Below are positions 16,545 to 26,233 of a stretch of DNA of 64,000 nucleotides, in pieces. The notes beneath the pieces were generated by a model. The model was not told the DNA's origin. It did no database searches and saw only the letters and a list, made by a program, of their open reading frames with translations. Numbering within the stretch: position 1 is the first letter of the stretch; every line of letters begins with the position of its first letter. The position numbers and the translations under genes were made by a program. Origin of the DNA: an uncultured Oscillospiraceae bacterium (GTDB lineage: Bacteria > Bacillota > Clostridia > Oscillospirales > Oscillospiraceae); assembly GCA_947631865.1 (NCBI GenBank), contig CANRNF010000001.1:1-64000 (forward strand), in the 5' to 3' direction.

Positions 16545-19500
16545 ATGAAAAAGAGCAGGAAAGCATTTAGGACGCTGGCGCTTGTCTTGTGCCTTGCCAT
16601 TGCGCTGGGATTGATCTCCGGCATGACCTTGAAGGAAAGCGAGACGGGGTCTCCAGAGCCTTCCCAGAGCGCCATGCCCCAGGAGGCGTCGCCTGAGATG
16701 GACGACACGCCGGCCGCCGGTGATCCACTGGCGGGAGAGCAGACGGAAGACGGCGCGCCCATGGGCGAACCGGAGACTACGAACGAACCGGAAACCTCCG
16801 AGGAGCCGGAAGTCACCGAGGGGCCGGAAATCACCGACGAACCGGAAGCCACGGACGAGCCGGAGACCACCGAAGAGCCGGAAGCCACCGACGAACCGGT
16901 GGCCACCGACGAACCGGAAACCACGGATGAACCGGAAACCACCGAGGAACCGGAAACCACTGACGAGCCGCAGGTCACCAAGGAGCAGCGCTATGTCTGC
17001 ACCGGCGACGGCGTGACTGTCAGCGCGGCGGTGGCCCCGGAAAGCGGCATCCCGGCGGACGCCGAGCTCCACGCGGACAAGGTGGCCGAGGGCACCGACG
17101 CCTACACCCAGGCCTATGATGCCCTGTGGCAGACCTTGGGCCTGACCGAGGGCGACGAGCTGTACTTCCTGCCCTATGACGTGTACTTCACCGCCAACGG
17201 CGAGAAGATCGAGCCGGCTGCCGGCCTGGTGACCGTGAGCATGCAGTTCCCCGTTGACCCCTTCGCGGCTCTGCTGAGCGAGGGGGAGGACGACACGGCG
17301 GACGGCTCGCTCTCCCAGCCCGGCATAGACGGCCCCAGCATCGACGAACCCGACGCGGGCGAGCCGGAGGCGGCTCCGGAGCGGGTGACGGAACAGTTCA
17401 TGGTACATATCCTGGACGACGGCGCCGTGGAGAAGTTGGCCGCGCAGACGGCGGAGGACGGCACGGTGACATTCGCCGTGGGTTCGTTCTCTGTGATGGG
17501 CCCTGCCTTGGTACGGCGCACAGTCGGCCAGGAGCAGGAGGTCTATGTTCCCGTGGCTCCGGAGGGGCTGTCGGGCGCTACCTCGGCGGGGACCATCGAG
17601 GCCGCGCTGGAGAATCTGGCCAACGGCGGCGTCATCTGCCTGACCCAGGACGTGGCCCTGAATGAAGCGGTCATCTACGGCAAGGCCGTGACGGTCAAGT
17701 CCTATGGCGGGGAAGCTCATACCGTGACCAAGTCCGGCGAGGCGGAGAACATGTTCGTCCTCACCAACGGCGCGTCTCTGACGCTGGGGGACGTGACCGT
17801 AGACGGCGGGGATAACACCCTGGGCCGGACCGTGACCGCCACCGGCGGCTCGACACTTACCCTGAACCCGGGCGCGGCGCTGGTGAACAACAAGTCTTAC
17901 GGCGCGGTGTATCTGGACGGCTCCATTATTGATATCAATGGCGGCGCGATCAGTGGCAACGCCACGACGACAGATGAGACGACGGTAGCCACGAAAACAT
18001 ATGGCACCGGGACCCGCTTCGCCTATAACGAAGCAAATGCCGGCAAGCAGGGCCTTGGCGGCGCTGTCCTCATGGTGAACAGTTCCGCCTTTATTATGAC
18101 CGCCGGCGAGATCAGCGGTAACAGCGCCATCTGCGGCGGCGGCGTTTACGCTTACGATTCTGCCGTGTCGGTAACCGGCGGTACGTTCTCCGAGAATACG
18201 GCAGGCACAGCCACAGACGGCCAGGCCTACGGCGGGGCGCTCCACGTGGACGGCGCGGCCTCCACTCAGGTCACTATCGGCGGCAGCGCCCAGTTCACGG
18301 GCAACAGCGCCCAGCGCGGCGGCGCTTTCAGCACCGGTATCGACGCGGATACGGTCGCCCTGACAATAACGGGCGGCTCCTTTACGGGCAACACTGCGAT
18401 GGCCTATGGGTCCATCGCCTTCATCTCTTCCAAGAACTCCGCCATCGACATCAGCGGCGCTGTGTTCAGCGGCAACAGCGCGGCCAAAGAGGGCGGCATC
18501 TATAAGGCGGCAAACGCTGCGAAGGAGCCGAATGGGAACGGCAGATTCACGATCAGCGGCGGGACACAGTTCATCAATAATACTGCGAATAAAGGCCCCT
18601 GCGTCTACGTCACAAAGGACAACGCGGATGCCATCAAAGAATTCCTTGTGGACGGCGTGACCTTCAGCGGCAACAAAGCCACCGACAACGCGGGCGTCAT
18701 ACAGTATAACGTTCCCAACTCCAAGTTCACAGTCAAAAACAGCACGTTTGAGAACAACAGCAGCAACAATAACGGCGGCTGCTTCTATGCGGCGGTGGAC
18801 GCCCAGGGCACGACGTTCACCTTTGAGAGCAGCACCTTCACCGGGAACTACGCCAAGAACCAGGGCGGCGTGTGGCGCGGCTTCCCGCCCCAGAGCCAGT
18901 TCTTTTTCAATGACTGCACCTTTACCAACAACACAGCTGAGCTGGGCGACGGCGGCTGCCTCTACTTCCCCGGTGACGGCGAGAACTCCAACATCACCAT
19001 CGACGGCGGCACCTTCTCCGGCAACACCTCCGGCGCTTCCGGCGGCGCGTTCCGTGCCAACCTGAACGGCGGCACGGTGACGGTCACCGGCAGCGCGAAG
19101 TTCACCGGCAACGTCGCCGATGTGAACGCCGGCGCGTTCTCCGTCCGCCGGAAGGGCGAGGGCTATTACGGCACGGTGCAGCTCCAGTCCTGCATCGTGG
19201 ACGGCAACTGGTGCAACAGCGACTACTCCCGGTACACCGAGGCCGACCTGGAGTCGACCAAGCACTACAACACCGGCGGCATCTATATCGGCGAGAACAT
19301 CACCTGCTATATGCAGGACGCCCTGATCACCGGCAACTACGTCGAGAGCGGCTTCACCGGCTCCACCGTGGGCAGCGGCATCGCCCTGTGCCCCAACGCC
19401 CAGGTGTTCCTGTACCCGGAGCACGGGGCCACCATCTACGGCAACGGCAGCAGCGGCATGGACATCCTGGCCGTGCCCTATGACTCGGTCATCCATCACG

Positions 19501-22500
19501 AGACGCCTGCCAAGCTCTACGTCAGCGACACGACCCCCGACGGCCGGGATTACAACTGGACCGACCTGTCCGGCGGCGACGCCCGCACCGGCAGCTATGA
19601 CTGGACCAACATCCGCAATGGCATCGCCACGGCGGCCCTCGGCCCCGGCGGCGGCGAGGACAATCTGAATCCCGTGGGCTTCCGGGCCAATATCGACAAC
19701 GCCGGCATCGCGACCGTGGCGAACGGCCCCAGCGGCGGCGACTACGCCGTGCAGATCACCAACAACATCGCGACGATCGCTGCGTACGGCGCCGGCGGCG
19801 TGATGGTCAACGGCACGGTCGTCGCGGGCAAGTTAGATGTCAGCGTGCAGAAGAGTGTCATGGTCCAGGGCGTGGGCGTGAGTCAGGCAACGCAGGATAA
19901 GTATAAAAAGGAAACGGAGTATAAGTTCCGGCTCAACATTATTGATGATGATGACCAAAGCGGCGCTAATCTTAGTAGCTCGCTGAGCCTCACATACAAA
20001 GTAGGAGGAAAAGAAAGTACGCTGTCCCTCACCAAGCAGAAACTTAGTTCCGATAGTGAATATGGGTCATACACAGGCCTCGTCAGCGACGAGTTCTCGG
20101 TAACGGGCGAGGGCACGGTGACATTTGACCCAGTCGAGAAAAGCAAAGTCTGGACAAAGGACGGGGCGGATTATAGGTTCCTGCTGGAGGAGACCACGAC
20201 CGGCGGAGCTGATATAGTCGGTATCAGCGGCAAGAACGAGGATATTACAGAGGGTACGACCACCTTCTCCTTCACCGTCACCAACACCTTCCAGTTCGGT
20301 TCGCTGAAAGTGAGCAAGACGGTGGCCGCCGGCGGCGAGCCGGACAAAGAATGGACCTTCAATATCACGCTGACACCGCCCGATGAAGGCGAAGTCAACT
20401 TGGAAGGAACTTACCCCTGCACGATCCATAAGGACGATACTGATCAGCCCGGCACTGTGACGGTCGATGCTGATGGCGTGGTCACGCTCGATGGCGGTGA
20501 TATCACCCTTGGGCACGAGGACTACATCACCATCTACGAGCTGCCCATCGGCACGAAGTACAGCGTGGAAGAGGTCGGGGCCAATACGGGCAACTATACG
20601 TCGAGTGCCTCCGAAGGAAAAATAGAGGGAAATATCACAAATACGGCCACTGTTGAGGCCAAGTTTACGAATACGCCCAGCGGAAACGGAAACCTGAAGG
20701 TCTCCAAGACCGTGGCCGGCCCCCAGGGCGACACCACGAAAGCCTGGGAGTTCGAGATCACGCTGACGAAGGGCGGCGCCGGGGTCAACCAACAGTTCAG
20801 TTACGAGGGCACCGTGGAAGAGCATGAGGGAGACAGCCTGGAAAACGGCCAGATCAGCTTTGATACTGCCGGCAAGGCGAAGGTGTACCTCAAGGACGGC
20901 CAGTCCATCACCATCAATGGCATCTCCGCCGGTACGGAATACACCGTCACCGAGACCGAGGACAATATGGGCAACTACGGGACGGTTTCCGAAGGCGACA
21001 CCGGGACCATCATCATGGACCAAAAGGCAGAGGCCGCGTTCACCAACACCCGCAAGACCGGCGAACTGTCCGTCAGCAAGACGGTGATTGGCCCAGGCGA
21101 CAACGCGAATAAGGAATTTACCTTCACCGTGACGCTGGATGATGCGCCCATCAACGGCACCTTCGGCGACATGCAATTCACCAACGGCGTGGCCACCGTT
21201 ACCCTCAAGGGCGGCGAGACAAAGACCGCCACCGGTCTGCCCGCCGGCGTGACCTACACCGTCACCGAGACGACGGACGACAACTATACCACCACCCAGT
21301 CCAGCTTCACCGGCGCCATCCCCACCGACGGCACCACCGCCAAGGCCGAGTTCACCAACACCCGCAAGACCGGCGGCCTGACCGTGAAAAAGACCGTGGA
21401 CGGCCCCGGCGATAAAAGGAAGAACTGGAACTTCACCGTGACGCTGGATGACAAGACTATCACCGGTACATTCGGCCAGATGCAGTTCAACAGCGGCGTG
21501 GCCACCTTCACCCTCACGGACAACGAGGAGAAGACTGCCGCCGGCCTGCCCGCCGGCGTGGGTTACACCGTCACCGAGACGGAAGAAAACCATCCCCCCT
21601 ACGTCACGCAAAAAACAGGCGACAGCGGCACGATCCCAGCAGATTCAAACGCATCTGCCACGTTCACCAACATATTCAAGACCGGGAACTTGGCGATCAC
21701 CAAGACCCTGGCAGGCGAACAAGGGGTACTTGATACGGGGACAGATTGGGAGTTCGAGATCACCCTGAAAGCGCCTGACGGCGTCGAGCTGCAAGACAAC
21801 GAATACGATTACTCGATCGATCGGACAGGCGGCGCTGGACAGGAAACTGACAAATTGAAGCTCGTTGAAGGAACAGAAGAAAAGAAAACAGCCAAGCTCC
21901 AAGATGGTAATAATGTCAAGCTTAAGGGCGGCGAGAAGATCACCATCACCGGACTGCCTGCCGGCACGACCTATGAAGTGACCGAGACTAAGGCAAACGA
22001 GAACGGTTACCAGATGGATTCCACCGACGCGAAAGGCACTATCCCTGTCGATGCCACGGTAACGGCTGCGTTCACCAACACCAAGCCCGCGCCGGACACC
22101 GGAAACCTGAAGATCAGCAAGACCGTCACCGGCGCCGGCGATCCGGCGAAGGAGTGGCACTTCACCGTGACGCTTACGCCTCCTGCCGACGGAACGCTGA
22201 GCGATAATTATCCGTACACGGGATCGAAGAATGGCACTCTCCAATTCACGAAAACGCTGCCAGACGGGCCTTGGGTGTCCGAAAAGTTCACGCTGAAGCA
22301 CAACGAGAGCATCACCATCACCGGCCTGCCCGCCGGCACGACCTATGAAGTGACCGAGGAAGAGGCCAACGCGGACGGCTATGATACCACCGACAGCGGC
22401 AATACGTCCGACAAGATCGTGAAAGACACGACCCCCGAGGTGAAGTTCACCAACTATTTGGCCCCGCCGACTCCGGTCACCGGCGCTCTGCGGGTCACCA

Positions 22501-23255
22501 AGACCGTCTCTGGCGATCTGGGCGACAAGACGAAGGTCTGGACCTTCACCATCACCCTGGCCGATGGTTCGGGCGTGGTCAACGACTCGTTCCCTTACGA
22601 GGGCACCGTGACGGATCGAACTGATGACAGTGTGGAAGATGGCAAGGTCACCTTCACTGATGGCGAGGCAACGGTGCATCTCACGCACGGTCAGTCCATC
22701 ACGATCACCGGCCTGCCTGCGGGCGCGACCTATGAGGTGACCGAGACCGAAGCCGACACGGACGGCTATACCACCACGTACACCGGCCAGACCGGCGCCA
22801 TTCCCGCCGACGGCACAGCGGAAGCGAAGGTGGACAATTACAAGCCCGCACCCCCTGAGCCCGACGATACGCCGGAGCCCGACGACACCCCGGAGCCCAG
22901 CGGTACGCCGGAGCCCAGCAGCTCGCCGGAGCCCAGCGCCACACCGGAACCCAGCGCCACACCGGAACCCAGCGCCACACCGGAACCCAGCGCCACACCG
23001 GAGCCCAGCGCCACACCGTGGCCCAGCACTTCACCGTGGCCCAGCGGCTCGCCTGGACCCAGCGGCACTCCGGGACCTACCCTGCCGCCGGGGACGACCT
23101 CTGAACCGTTCTACACGCCTGTTCCCACCGAGCCTGTCGCGCCCGCTACGGGGGACGGTATATCCCCCATGCCTTGGGCGCTGCTGGCGACCCTATGCGC
23201 CACCGGCCTGGTGGCCCTGACGACGCGGCGCAGAAGAAAGCCGCATGACCGGTAA
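16545..23255 (+). CDS. Giant phase-variable surface adhesin with beta-helix and Cna-B-like repeats
   Basis: A 2236-residue cell-surface protein. A signal peptide (TLALVLCLAIALGLISG) is followed by a Glu/Pro/Thr repeat region (~residues 65-148, EPETTEEPE units). Residues ~330-1090 form a right-handed beta-helix-type region rich in SGN and GGG turns. About seven DUF5979/Cna-B-like domains follow, starting with units such as GNLKVSKTV and TGALRVTKTV and ending in TFTNT-type strands. Then come a PEPSAT stalk, a variant sortase motif APATGDG, a membrane segment and the charged tail RRRRK. Start ATG 16545 follows AAGGGGAG. Expression should depend on invertible segment 1, now OFF. The ligand is unknown. 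Confidence 0.9.
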   Translation: MKKSRKAFRTLALVLCLAIALGLISGMTLKESETGSPEPSQSAMPQEASPEMDDTPAAGDPLAGEQTEDGAPMGEPETTNEPETSEEPEVTEGPEITDEPEATDEPETTEEPEATDEPVATDEPETTDEPETTEEPETTDEPQVTKEQRYVCTGDGVTVSAAVAPESGIPADAELHADKVAEGTDAYTQAYDALWQTLGLTEGDELYFLPYDVYFTANGEKIEPAAGLVTVSMQFPVDPFAALLSEGEDDTADGSLSQPGIDGPSIDEPDAGEPEAAPERVTEQFMVHILDDGAVEKLAAQTAEDGTVTFAVGSFSVMGPALVRRTVGQEQEVYVPVAPEGLSGATSAGTIEAALENLANGGVICLTQDVALNEAVIYGKAVTVKSYGGEAHTVTKSGEAENMFVLTNGASLTLGDVTVDGGDNTLGRTVTATGGSTLTLNPGAALVNNKSYGAVYLDGSIIDINGGAISGNATTTDETTVATKTYGTGTRFAYNEANAGKQGLGGAVLMVNSSAFIMTAGEISGNSAICGGGVYAYDSAVSVTGGTFSENTAGTATDGQAYGGALHVDGAASTQVTIGGSAQFTGNSAQRGGAFSTGIDADTVALTITGGSFTGNTAMAYGSIAFISSKNSAIDISGAVFSGNSAAKEGGIYKAANAAKEPNGNGRFTISGGTQFINNTANKGPCVYVTKDNADAIKEFLVDGVTFSGNKATDNAGVIQYNVPNSKFTVKNSTFENNSSNNNGGCFYAAVDAQGTTFTFESSTFTGNYAKNQGGVWRGFPPQSQFFFNDCTFTNNTAELGDGGCLYFPGDGENSNITIDGGTFSGNTSGASGGAFRANLNGGTVTVTGSAKFTGNVADVNAGAFSVRRKGEGYYGTVQLQSCIVDGNWCNSDYSRYTEADLESTKHYNTGGIYIGENITCYMQDALITGNYVESGFTGSTVGSGIALCPNAQVFLYPEHGATIYGNGSSGMDILAVPYDSVIHHETPAKLYVSDTTPDGRDYNWTDLSGGDARTGSYDWTNIRNGIATAALGPGGGEDNLNPVGFRANIDNAGIATVANGPSGGDYAVQITNNIATIAAYGAGGVMVNGTVVAGKLDVSVQKSVMVQGVGVSQATQDKYKKETEYKFRLNIIDDDDQSGANLSSSLSLTYKVGGKESTLSLTKQKLSSDSEYGSYTGLVSDEFSVTGEGTVTFDPVEKSKVWTKDGADYRFLLEETTTGGADIVGISGKNEDITEGTTTFSFTVTNTFQFGSLKVSKTVAAGGEPDKEWTFNITLTPPDEGEVNLEGTYPCTIHKDDTDQPGTVTVDADGVVTLDGGDITLGHEDYITIYELPIGTKYSVEEVGANTGNYTSSASEGKIEGNITNTATVEAKFTNTPSGNGNLKVSKTVAGPQGDTTKAWEFEITLTKGGAGVNQQFSYEGTVEEHEGDSLENGQISFDTAGKAKVYLKDGQSITINGISAGTEYTVTETEDNMGNYGTVSEGDTGTIIMDQKAEAAFTNTRKTGELSVSKTVIGPGDNANKEFTFTVTLDDAPINGTFGDMQFTNGVATVTLKGGETKTATGLPAGVTYTVTETTDDNYTTTQSSFTGAIPTDGTTAKAEFTNTRKTGGLTVKKTVDGPGDKRKNWNFTVTLDDKTITGTFGQMQFNSGVATFTLTDNEEKTAAGLPAGVGYTVTETEENHPPYVTQKTGDSGTIPADSNASATFTNIFKTGNLAITKTLAGEQGVLDTGTDWEFEITLKAPDGVELQDNEYDYSIDRTGGAGQETDKLKLVEGTEEKKTAKLQDGNNVKLKGGEKITITGLPAGTTYEVTETKANENGYQMDSTDAKGTIPVDATVTAAFTNTKPAPDTGNLKISKTVTGAGDPAKEWHFTVTLTPPADGTLSDNYPYTGSKNGTLQFTKTLPDGPWVSEKFTLKHNESITITGLPAGTTYEVTEEEANADGYDTTDSGNTSDKIVKDTTPEVKFTNYLAPPTPVTGALRVTKTVSGDLGDKTKVWTFTITLADGSGVVNDSFPYEGTVTDRTDDSVEDGKVTFTDGEATVHLTHGQSITITGLPAGATYEVTETEADTDGYTTTYTGQTGAIPADGTAEAKVDNYKPAPPEPDDTPEPDDTPEPSGTPEPSSSPEPSATPEPSATPEPSATPEPSATPEPSATPWPSTSPWPSGSPGPSGTPGPTLPPGTTSEPFYTPVPTEPVAPATGDGISPMPWALLATLCATGLVALTTRRRRKPHDR
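22921..23025 (+). repeat. Tandem 18-bp repeats in the adhesin stalk
   Basis: Four to five nearly identical 18-base units (CCCAGCGCCACACCGGAA) encode PEPSAT repeats in the wall-spanning stalk. Copy number can change in frame by slippage, altering stalk length. The sequence at 16770-16970 is a similar but less regular array of EPET codons. Confidence 0.8.
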
Positions 23256-23262
23256 AGACCCC

Positions 23263-23291
23263 AGAGCCGCAGGAGTTTCTCCTGCGGCTCT
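23263..23291 (+). terminator. Terminator after the adhesin
   Basis: AGAGCCGCAGGAG and CTCCTGCGGCTCT form a perfect 13-bp stem with a TTT loop, eight bases after the stop codon. The tail ATATTTA is only moderately T-rich. Confidence 0.85.
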
Positions 23292-23301
23292 ATATTTACC
23301 C

Positions 23302-23907
23302 TCATAAAAGCGGACAGTAGAAAAGAAGTCCCCCTGTTGTAGGAGAATGGCTACAACAGGGGGTAAGGGATATGACCCCGCGATCCTGTAAATGCGGGAG
23401 GAGGAAGCGACTGGGAAAGCCAAAAGCAGACATGGGCCCTGCAAGCCATCCAACAATGCCGGGATAGCTGCAACATGACATGTCAAAGCCGGCAGTGGGG
23501 TCATCCGCGCAGGCCTCGTTGACGCCGTTGGCGAAAGGGGTGCCGGCCAGCTTGTCCCGCTCCAGCCGTGCGACGTATGCCTCGCCGTCACGGCCGAGTT
23601 TGTCGTTGATCTTCATCCGCTTCTCCATGCGCTTTCGCACAGAAGGGTCTCGTTTGGGCCGGGGAGGAAGATCAGGCAGCACGGCCGCAAAGCGGTCATG
23701 GGCCAGGTCGTCAATGCTCAGTTTGAAGAACGCCGCCAGCCGACGCGCACAGCCGATGCTCATGTTGCGGCGGCCGAGTTCGAACTGGCAGACCTGGTTG
23801 GCGCTGAGGCCGACCGCGCTGGCGACGGCCTGCTGGGTCAAGCCCAGGTAAGTGCGCAGATACCGGGCGAGGCTGAAGGGATTGGTGCGCTTTCTTTTGC
23901 GTTTCAT
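23302..23907 (-). pseudogene. XRE helix-turn-helix protein with truncated DUF3883-like domain
   Basis: Residues ~10-70 form a Cro/CI helix-turn-helix (YLRTYLGLTQQAVASAVGL, QVCQFELGRRNMS). Residues ~110-145 (GRDGEAYVARLERDKLAGT, NEACADDPTAGFD) match the opening of the DUF3883 / NO VEIN C-terminal domain, which is normally ~100 residues longer. After FDMSC the sequence becomes unrelated (CSYPGIVGWLAGP...) and runs through a terminator hairpin, so the gene is probably truncated. DUF3883 proteins are often tied to defence or restriction islands. It lies 23 bases downstream of the serine recombinase gene on the same strand. Confidence 0.6.
23330..23363 (-). terminator. Terminator for the minus-strand genes
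   Basis: CCCCCTGTTGTAG pairs perfectly with CTACAACAGGGGG, and read on the minus strand it is followed by ACTTCTTTT. It falls inside the last codons of the ORF 23302-23907, which argues that this ORF's C-terminal end is not genuine. Confidence 0.8.
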
Positions 23908-23930
23908 ATCTATACCTTTCTATTCTATCT

Positions 23931-25514
23931 TTAGAATGTTGTACTATCTGTGTTTTCAAAAAGCACGTTTAGCTCGTCGGAAAACAGATAGGTTATTTCA
24001 ATATGCTTGTCCTCAAAAACGCGGATGCTTTTGACGGTCTGAGCAAGCGTTGCTCGGTCGAGCGTTTCCAGTTCGCCGCGGCGGACAAGCTGTTCTACCC
24101 ATGAGTGCTCCAGAACTTCATCGGGCCGTTCTTGCTTCTCGGCCTTGGCGATCTGGGCCTCAAGGTCACTTTCCTGCCGGTCATAATCTGCCTTGTAACG
24201 CATAAACTCTTCGCGGCTGAGAAGCTTGTCCCGGTAATCCTCATAGGTGCTTTGCTTCAGATGACGGATACGGGCAAGAGCGCCTTGGAGCCGGGCCAGC
24301 TCGTTCTCTCGGTGGGATGCGACAGGGGAGGAGGCTCGCTGCTCCTCAGACAGAGCTTTGAGGTCAGTAACGGCGCGGATAACACGGTTTATGTCATTTA
24401 GGATGATTTCAGAGAGAGTGTCCTCTCTGATATAGTGAGGAGAGCAGACAGATGTTCCATAGCGATGGTAAGACCCACAGGAGTATGTCACACGTCCGTT
24501 CCAGGTGGTCTTACACATGGAGCGGCCGCAGTCTCCGCAGGTGAGGAGCCCTGCGTACATACTCACATTTCCCTCGAAATCAATGGGACGGGCGTTGGCG
24601 CTTATCTGTGCCTGGACGGTATCCCACAACTCCCGGGAGATGATGGGCTCATGCATCCCCTCAACGACGATCCAATCCTTCTCCGGGGCGGCCTTTGCTT
24701 TCGCGTGCATACCGGGGCGGACATACCGGCCAGATACGACTGTGCCTATATAGACCTGGCTTCGCAGGATGCGATGGACGGTGGCATATGTCCAGTATCT
24801 GGTGGAGTCCAGTTTGTGATTGTTGGTGTACCGCTCGCCCATGAGGCGCTTGTACTCGCTGGGGCATGGGATATGCTCGTCGTTCAAAGTCTTGGCGATG
24901 CGTATCTGGCCGATCCCAGCGGCGGCCATTGTGAAGATACGCCTCACGACCTGGGATGCCACCGGGTCAATAATAAGATGGTTCTTCTTGTCGGGGTCTT
25001 TCAGATAACCATAGGAGGCAAAAGCCCCGACGAATTCACCCCGTCGCTGCTTGGTGGTGAAGGAACTGCGGACTTTGGAGGAGATGTCCTTGGCGTACTG
25101 GGTGTTGAAGACGTTTTTCAGCGGCAGGAGCATATCGTAGGGGCCCTGGAGGCTGTCCACGGCGTCGTTGACCGCGATGAAGCGGACATCCCGAGAGGGG
25201 AACCACCGTTCCAGATAATAGCCCATGTCGATGTAGTCCCGGCCGAAGCGGGAAAGGTCTTTTACGACCACACAGTCGATCCTGCCAGCGTTGATGTCCT
25301 CAAGCATCCGCTTAAAGGCCGGCCGGTCAAAATTGGTGCCGGTGAAACCGTCGTCCACATAGTCATCGGTGAGGACCAGCTCCGTATGCCGGCCGCAGTA
25401 GTCCTCTATCAAACGGAGCTGGTTTCCGATGCTGTCACTTTCCAGCTTGTCCCCATCCTCACGGGACAAGCGGGCGTAGCGGGCGACCTTGTATTTTTCT
25501 TTTGTGTATGTCAT
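23931..25514 (-). CDS. Large serine recombinase (TnpX/TndX type)
   Basis: A 527-residue site-specific recombinase. The catalytic domain has the nucleophile Ser in YARLSRED (residues ~13-20), VVKDLSRFGRD and the Arg-rich region typical of resolvases. The recombinase domain (~170-260) contains ASYGYLKDP and TYATVHRILRSQVYIG. A zinc ribbon has CGDCGRSM and a second Cys pair, followed by a coiled coil (ENELARLQGALARIRHLKQ) and a C-terminal DUF4368-like tail (VKSIRVFEDKHIEITYLF). Family members excise and insert transposons and conjugative elements such as Tn4451 and Tn5397. It is likely to move all or a sub-part of the element. The ATG at 25514 begins MTYTKEKYK. Confidence 0.93.
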   Translation of the reverse strand: MTYTKEKYKVARYARLSREDGDKLESDSIGNQLRLIEDYCGRHTELVLTDDYVDDGFTGTNFDRPAFKRMLEDINAGRIDCVVVKDLSRFGRDYIDMGYYLERWFPSRDVRFIAVNDAVDSLQGPYDMLLPLKNVFNTQYAKDISSKVRSSFTTKQRRGEFVGAFASYGYLKDPDKKNHLIIDPVASQVVRRIFTMAAAGIGQIRIAKTLNDEHIPCPSEYKRLMGERYTNNHKLDSTRYWTYATVHRILRSQVYIGTVVSGRYVRPGMHAKAKAAPEKDWIVVEGMHEPIISRELWDTVQAQISANARPIDFEGNVSMYAGLLTCGDCGRSMCKTTWNGRVTYSCGSYHRYGTSVCSPHYIREDTLSEIILNDINRVIRAVTDLKALSEEQRASSPVASHRENELARLQGALARIRHLKQSTYEDYRDKLLSREEFMRYKADYDRQESDLEAQIAKAEKQERPDEVLEHSWVEQLVRRGELETLDRATLAQTVKSIRVFEDKHIEITYLFSDELNVLFENTDSTTF

Positions 25515-25525
25515 TGCGCGTGTCC

Positions 25526-25663
25526 TCAGGCCGCGGTATGTACCTTGATGAGGTCGGCGGCTACCTGTTCCGCCGTGCGCTTTCCGTCAAAGAGACGAAC
25601 GATGCGGTAGGGGGGGACGGGCAGCTTGCGAGAGGAGGGGGCGCTGGTTTTGTCCGTATTCAT
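25526..25663 (-). CDS. Small TnpW-like protein next to the serine recombinase
   Basis: A 45-residue ORF beginning MNTDKTSAPSS on the minus strand, with GGAGGTCAAGA before the ATG. The longer ORF to 25783 has no such site. The C-terminal half (PYRIVRLFDGKRTAEQVAADL) resembles the short TnpW-type proteins that accompany Tn4451-family serine recombinases. Its stop lies 11 bases before the recombinase start, so the two are co-transcribed. The function of such proteins is not known. Confidence 0.6.
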   Translation of the reverse strand: MNTDKTSAPSSRKLPVPPYRIVRLFDGKRTAEQVAADLIKVHTAA

Positions 25664-25812
25664 TCTTGACCTCCATAATAAGAATTCTTGTTCATTGTTA
25701 TGAAGGTACGCCGGCAAACATACCTGGGTAAGCTTGAGACGGGCGGGCTTCTGACCATGGTAGGAGTCATAAACTGGCGGCATAGCATGTTCTCACACTC
25801 CTTATTAAATTA

Positions 25813-25855
25813 ATAAGAAAACACCGTGCAGGTAGAAACCCTACACGGTGCCTGT
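25813..25855 (-). terminator. Terminator-like hairpin
   Basis: CACCGTGCAGG and CCTACACGGTG pair around TAGAAA. Read on the minus strand the stem is followed by TTTTCTTATTAA. It would end a transcript coming from the right. Confidence 0.6.
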
Positions 25856-25887
25856 GAGAATACATGCACTGCCTAGCCGCGCTGCCG

Positions 25888-26022
25888 CGCTTGTAATACC
25901 ATGTCGTGCGGTTCCGGTGCATGCCGGGAGCACGACCGGTATCCTGCGGTATAACAGCGCGGAGCGTCTGTTATACCATCGCTCTCTTGCGAAAACACGA
26001 AAGTGCTGGTATAATACAAGAT
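25888..26022. repeat. Hairpin-rich gene-free stretch
   Basis: Holds nested inverted sequences: CTTGTAATACC near 25888 against GGTATAATACAAG at about 26008-26020, and GTATAACAG against CTGTTATAC around 25950-25980. No ORF is convincing here. It could be part of a recombination site or a second structured RNA. The -35/-10 pair described next lies at its right edge. Confidence 0.45.
25987..26015 (+). promoter_or_regulatory. Promoter for a short transcript
   Basis: TTGCGA (25987-25992) and TATAAT (26010-26015) are separated by 17 bases. There is no coding sequence for 200 bases downstream, and a terminator-like hairpin lies ~90 bases on. Confidence 0.65.
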
Positions 26023-26115
26023 GCGGTGCGACGTAAGTCGTTGTGTAGGTGATGAGACCACCTGTGCAGGCGTGAAGGGGTTGCCGCCCCTTCATGCTGC
26101 CGTTTGTTTTCTTTA
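26022..26115 (+). ncRNA. Candidate ~90-nt structured RNA
   Basis: Starts about seven bases after a good promoter and ends in a hairpin TGAAGGGG/CCCCTTCA followed by a T-rich tail (GTTTGTTTTCTTT). Inside, CGACgtaaGTCG and AGGT...ACCT form two further stems, giving three hairpins in a row. No start codon with a ribosome binding site is seen in it. The role is unknown; regulation of element excision or of the adjacent ribbon-helix-helix gene is possible. Confidence 0.5.
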
Positions 26116-26233
26116 TGTGCTGATTATATCATATACGCATGCGTATGTCAAGAGAAAAATACGCCTGCGTATAATTTTTTCTTGAATAATTCTTCCTAAT
26201 AGGGTATTATATGGTTGAAAGTAGGTGTTTTCA

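Noticed and set aside
16431-19499. 1022-residue ORF on the minus strand opposite the adhesin
   Set aside because: It is the shadow of the repetitive, GC-rich adhesin gene. The plus frame has a signal peptide, domain repeats and an anchor, while the minus frame shows no family features. The same holds for 20067-21611.
22900-23040. Minisatellite of foreign origin
   Set aside because: The 18-base units simply encode the Pro-rich stalk of the adhesin and stay in frame.
24435-25610. 391-residue plus-strand ORF
   Set aside because: It lies opposite the serine recombinase, which has complete catalytic motifs; no start signal or domain supports the plus frame.
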